Positions 60,601-64,000 of a stretch of 64,000 bases of DNA are shown piece after piece. Under the pieces are notes generated by a model. That model ran no database searches. It saw only the letters and a list, made by a program, of their open reading frames with translations, and was not told where the DNA came from. Numbering within the stretch: the first letter of the stretch is position 1; each line of letters begins with the position of its first letter. The position numbers and the translations under genes were made by a program. Source of the stretch: Ailanthus altissimus (taxonomy: Eukaryota > Streptophyta > Magnoliopsida > Sapindales > Simaroubaceae); contig OX327697.1 in assembly GCA_946807835.1 (NCBI GenBank), positions 20,842,001 to 20,906,000 on the forward strand. Reading direction: 5' to 3'.

Positions 60601-61199
60601 AATTTATCTGACTCATTGTTGGATCAGATAAAGGTGTAAAAACTTGTAGTTCATCGAGAAACTGATCAACAGTTGAAGCAGAAATGAGGATCTGTCGTGC
60701 TGCAGATGAGACGAATTATTTGTCTACTGCATAGTCAAGAAAAGATAACAACCCATTATAAAAACCATCAACGTTTAACAAATCAATTGGTTTTTTTATG
60801 AATTTACAATTGTGCCCATGAGACAATTTGAAAAATTTCCTCCAATGTTCCAAAACCTCCAGGTAGAGCTATGAAGGCATCAGCATTACGAAGCATAAAA
60901 GAAATTCGTTCATGCATTGATGATACCTATAACTCAACCCCAATTGTTTTTCTTACAATGTCTCCAACAGCTAGAGCTTTTGGTATGATACCCAAAACTC
61001 AACTGCCATTATTTTGTGCAGCGGTTACCACACGTCCCATTAATCCAAGACTAGCTCCCCCATATACCAAATGAATATTTCGCTCAGCTAACATCTTACC
61101 AAGGGTTTCTGCTGCTACTATAAACTCACTAGTTTTTCCAGGGCTGAATCCACAAAAGACACAAATTTTTGTGAATTTACGAGTTGATGATCCTTCCAT
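60545..61199 (-). pseudogene. LOG-like cytokinin riboside 5'-monophosphate phosphoribohydrolase, intronless decayed copy
   Basis: LOG enzymes release active cytokinin bases from their nucleotides. From ATG 61199 the minus strand encodes MEGSSTRKFTKICVFCGFSP, then [48 protein letters not shown] and the hallmark PGGFGTLEE (60863-60837). Next come [26 protein letters not shown] and a C terminus ending at stop 60545. The whole family length (about 217 residues) is present with no introns, whereas plant LOG genes have several, so this looks like a retrocopy. It is broken by in-frame stops at 61001-60999, 60929-60927, 60806-60804 and 60718-60716, and by one extra A in a seven-A run (60797-60791). 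It lies in sense between pol and the 3' LTR of gypsy element 2. Confidence 0.88.
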
Positions 61200-61263
61200 G
61201 ATTACACTCACCCTCTCTCTTGAATGATTTTGAGTTTGTACAAAGATGCAGAAATAATGCAAT

Positions 61264-61273
61264 GTATTTATAG
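61264..61273 (-). promoter_or_regulatory. TATA-like word upstream of the LOG copy
   Basis: Minus-strand CTCTATAAATAC lies about 65-75 bases before the LOG ATG. It is followed by a plausible leader (TCATTCAAGAGAGAGGGTGAG). If the copy came only from mRNA, a promoter would not be expected; it may be chance or element sequence. Confidence 0.35.
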
Positions 61274-61299
61274 AGCCAAAAGATATTGCAAAGTTAAAT

Positions 61300-61420
61300 C
61301 ACATGACTGTTGGCTTGAAATACAAGATTCAACACCTTTTTACCAATTTTCAATTTGTTAGCTAGAAAAGTCACATGGGTTGTTGGCTTAAAATGCAAAA
61401 TTTTCAAAAAGGATTATAGG
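61300..61420. repeat. Diverged ~70-bp direct duplication
   Basis: CACATGACTGTTGGCTTGAAATA (split words) near 61300 recurs as CACATGGGTTGTTGGCTTAAAAT near 61373. It lies upstream of the LOG copy on the minus strand. Confidence 0.6.
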
Positions 61421-61557
61421 TGGTTGATTATTGAAAAGACGTTTGAGTTTGAAATGAAACATTTAAAAATAACAGCTATAGTAAATATATACAAGTAGTT
61501 GTGATTGTGGCTCACATCTTCCTCTAGTTTTACGTCCAGTAACAGCTTAAACGCCTT

Positions 61558-61803
61558 CTATGGGTCGAGGATAGGCTTCCCATCCAATTTTCTTATAAAT
61601 TGGCAAATAGGGTCTTTTAAAGTCAGATTCCCGAGACTGTACCGCTCATGTTCTTTTAGAAATATGTCCCATAATTCATGAATTGCAATATGCACATATC
61701 CACTAGAATGCGTCTCAAAAGTCGATAAGATATTATCTAAAGACTCTTTACTCAGGTCATCCTTAATGAACCTAATTTTATCTTCGCGATTTACAGACAC
61801 CAT
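61558..61803 (-). CDS. Unrecognised 81-codon open frame in element 2
   Basis: Starts MVSVNREDKIRFIKDDLSKE and ends DGKPILDP. It is hydrophilic, with no signal or membrane segment. I do not recognise a family. It lies between pol and the LOG copy on the same strand. Plant gypsy elements of the Athila type carry an extra region here, but no envelope-like likeness could be shown. It may be a remnant rather than a working gene. Confidence 0.3.
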   Translation of the reverse strand: MVSVNREDKIRFIKDDLSKESLDNILSTFETHSSGYVHIAIHELWDIFLKEHERYSLGNLTLKDPICQFIRKLDGKPILDP

Positions 61804-61887
61804 TCTTAAAGTACGGCAACGTGTGTTGCAAGTCGTGCGTGCACACTTGTAACAAACATTTAATCGTTTTGCTCTTCGTTTTTTTTT

Positions 61888-62229
61888 TTAAAAAAAAGAG
61901 CTTTTACCTAAACCAGGCATGTAGGAAATTAATGAGTCTGAAAATTCACCTGTCAATCTAACTTTGGCTTCAATTAACCAACGTAAATCAACAGGTATAT
62001 TCATAATCATTAATAACCTTAATCTTTCACATCTTGCTTGGTAAATTTTCTTCAAGGAATTTTGAGACAATGAGGGAAAACGCTTTTTCAAATTTGTTAA
62101 AATGTCATCCATTTTTTTTTTAGAAATGGGGGAAGAAGAGAAGATATCATTAATTATGGGAAACTGACAAAATCGATTTGAAATATCACGGAGTACTGTT
62201 ATCCGCCACTTAACTGGGGTGCAAAACAA
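61888..62229 (-). CDS. Unrecognised 113-codon open frame in element 2
   Basis: Reads MFCTPVKWRITVLRDISNRF with a basic, possibly helical middle (ILTNLKKRFPSL, SLKKIYQARCERLRL) and a C terminus near SYMPGLGKSS. No family was recognised. It lies between integrase and the 3' end of element 2, where some plant gypsy lineages have an additional frame. It could be element-specific or captured host sequence. Confidence 0.35.
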   Translation of the reverse strand: MFCTPVKWRITVLRDISNRFCQFPIINDIFSSSPISKKKMDDILTNLKKRFPSLSQNSLKKIYQARCERLRLLMIMNIPVDLRWLIEAKVRLTGEFSDSLISYMPGLGKSSFF

Positions 62230-62281
62230 AACTTTAACAAAACTACTAAATTAACCTACAAGTAAAAAAAAGGTTATTAAT

Positions 62282-62367
62282 GAAAAGCTTGGTTTTCTAG
62301 ATTAATTGGTCTCGTAACAAGGATCCGATAGGAACGTAAATTCTTCATGAAAAGCTTGGTTTTCTAG
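62282..62367. repeat. 20-bp direct repeat at the pol 3' end
   Basis: GAAAAGCTTGGTTTTCTAGA occurs at about 62282-62301 and again at about 62348-62367. One copy covers the C-terminal integrase codons and the other lies just past the stop. Confidence 0.8.
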
Positions 62368-64000
62368 AAACGGCTTGTGTCTTTGCCCATTTACCTTAAA
62401 CACATTCTCATTTCTAGGATTTTCAATGTCAATTGTTCCATAAGGGTACACATGTTTCACAATAAAAGGGTCACTCCATCTTGATCTTAATTTTATAGGG
62501 AATATATGAAGTCGAGAATTATAAAGCAAAACCTTCTGACCAGTGTCAAATGTTTTTCTCTGAATTTTTTTTATCATGAAAGGCTTTAATTTTAGCTTTA
62601 TGAATTTTCGAATTCTCATATGCATCATTTCTCAATTCTTTAAGTTCATTTATATGTAATTTACGTATGTGTCCAGCAGAATCAAGATTTTCATTGAAAG
62701 TTTTAATAGCCCAGTAGGCTTTATGCTCAAGTTTCACAGGTAAGTGACAAGGTTTTCCATAAACTATCCTATAGGGAGACATACCCAATGAAGTTTTAAA
62801 AGCAGTTCTATAAGCCCACAGTGCATTATTTAGTCTTAAAGACCAATCTTTGCGATTTGGGTTTACAGTTTTTTCTAAAATTTATTTTATCTCCCTATTT
62901 GCTAATTCAACTTGTCCACTTGTCTGAGAATGATAAGGGGTGGCAACTTTATGAGTAATACCATATTTTTTTACTAATGTTTCAAATAGTCTATTACAAA
63001 AATGCTTACCCCCATCACTTATAATGGCTCGAGGGATTCCAAATCGACTTAAGATATTTTTTTTCAAAAATTTCTTGACTATTTTATGGTCATTATTTTG
63101 ACATGGAATAGCCTCAATTCATTTTGAGACATAATCTACTACAACTAAGATATACGTAAATCTAAATCATAACGAAAATGGTCCCATGAAATCTAACCCC
63201 CAATAATCAAAGATTTCGATAACAAGAATGGGGTTCAAAGGCATCATGTTTCATTTTGAAATTGATCCCAACTTTTGACAATTTTCACAAGTTATACTAA
63301 ATGCATGTGTATCTTTAAATAAAGTGGGCTAATAAAATCCACACTGCAAGATTTTTGCAGCTGTTTTCTTTGATGAGAAATGTCCCCCACATGCTTCAGA
63401 ATGAAAAAAATCAATAACTTTATTTACCTCATTGTCGGGTATGCATCTTCGAAATATTTGATCACGACAATATTTAAAGAGATAAGGATCATCCCAATAA
63501 AAAATTTTCACCTCAGTTAAAAATTTTCTTTTGTCTTAAGCATTCCATTGAGGTGGCATTTCTCCTGTTACAAGAAAATTAACAATATTAGCATACCAAA
63601 GCATTGTAACAGTAGAAAATAAAAATTCATCTGGAAAAGAATCATTAATATGTGTTATTTCTGTTGATGAATCTAGTGTGAGTCTTGATAAGTGATCTGC
63701 AACAACATTCTCAGCTCCCTTCTTATCCTTTATAGTGATAATAAATTCTTGAAGCAATAGAATCTATCGAATCAGCCTTGGTTTTGCATCCTGTTTTGAC
63801 ATTAAGTACCTTATAGCAGCATGGTCAGTAAATACAACAGTTGAAGAACCAATTAAGTAAGAACGAAATTTGTCTAATGCAAATATTACAGCAAGTAATT
63901 CTTTTTCAGTTGTTGTGTAATTCATTTGTGCACTGTTTAAAGTTCTACTTGCGTAATAAATTATATAGGATTTACCTTCCTTTCTTTGTCCCAATACAGC
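62302..64000 (-). pseudogene. Ty3/gypsy pol of element 2: RNase H and integrase (partial)
   Basis: From the window edge on the minus strand: RNase H ([20 protein letters not shown] and [13 protein letters not shown], 63994-63764); a linker with ENVVADHLSRL (about 63690); the integrase HHCC region (FFHSEACGGHFSSKKTA, 63430-63340); and the catalytic core with ISDGGKHFCN and YHSQTSGQVELANREIK (63067-62882). The C-terminal part follows ([20 protein letters not shown], then VLLYNSRLHIFPIKLRSRW and VFKVNGQRHKPFLE, ending 62302). Frames change between blocks and stops are present, so it is not intact. RT, protease and gag lie beyond the window. The style and the extra 3' region suggest an Athila-type gypsy element, tentatively. 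Confidence 0.88.

Overview
The window is AT-rich nuclear DNA from a flowering plant, most likely a eudicot. It has genes split by GT-AG introns, proteins of plant families (eIF3e, alpha-type carbonic anhydrase, a penta-EF-hand protein, LOG), and a dense nest of plant retrotransposons. The species cannot be named from the sequence. Only three intact genes are seen, all between 15.8 and 40.4 kb. Most of the rest is retrotransposon, DNA-transposon and gene-copy debris.

Layout. 1-4.4 kb: a decayed copia-type gag/protease fragment between two related LTR-like segments. 4.47-12.8 kb: a Ty1/copia 5' LTR with its tRNA-Met primer site, whose internal leader is interrupted by a solo LTR (6703-12248, minus). 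That solo LTR is itself interrupted by a 3.36-kb solo LTR of another family (6958-10318). 13-15.6 kb: a decayed copia element (RT and RNase H) ending just upstream of eIF3e. 15.86-20.0 kb: eIF3e, seven exons, plus strand. 21.3-28.3 kb: a broken MULE transposase on the minus strand, cut by two LTRs, with a tandem duplication across one junction. 28.3-35.2 kb: AT-rich intergenic DNA with a 0.47-kb foldback. 35.2-38.0 kb: secreted alpha carbonic anhydrase, seven exons, plus. 38.5-40.4 kb: penta-EF-hand protein, five exons, minus, convergent with the carbonic anhydrase. 44.5-45.6 kb: remnant of a DUF1985-like transposon-associated gene. 45.9-50.3 kb: a copia-derived element holding only gag and protease, plus a solo LTR of the same family. 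51.8-57.5 kb: a Ty3/gypsy element (LTR, gag, start of RT), split by another solo LTR (53847-56037). At 57505 it is broken by a second Ty3/gypsy element running on the minus strand to the window end.

The three genes look unrelated: translation initiation, CO2/bicarbonate exchange in the secretory path or apoplast, and calcium sensing. No operon-like or pathway cluster is visible.

The most interesting features are an intronless, decayed LOG (cytokinin-activating enzyme) copy lying in sense inside the minus-strand gypsy element; a family of five related LTRs that share a 5' module but carry different 3' modules; a gag-protease-only copia derivative; and precise target-site duplications that date the nested insertions. 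I found no CRISPR array, rRNA or tRNA gene.
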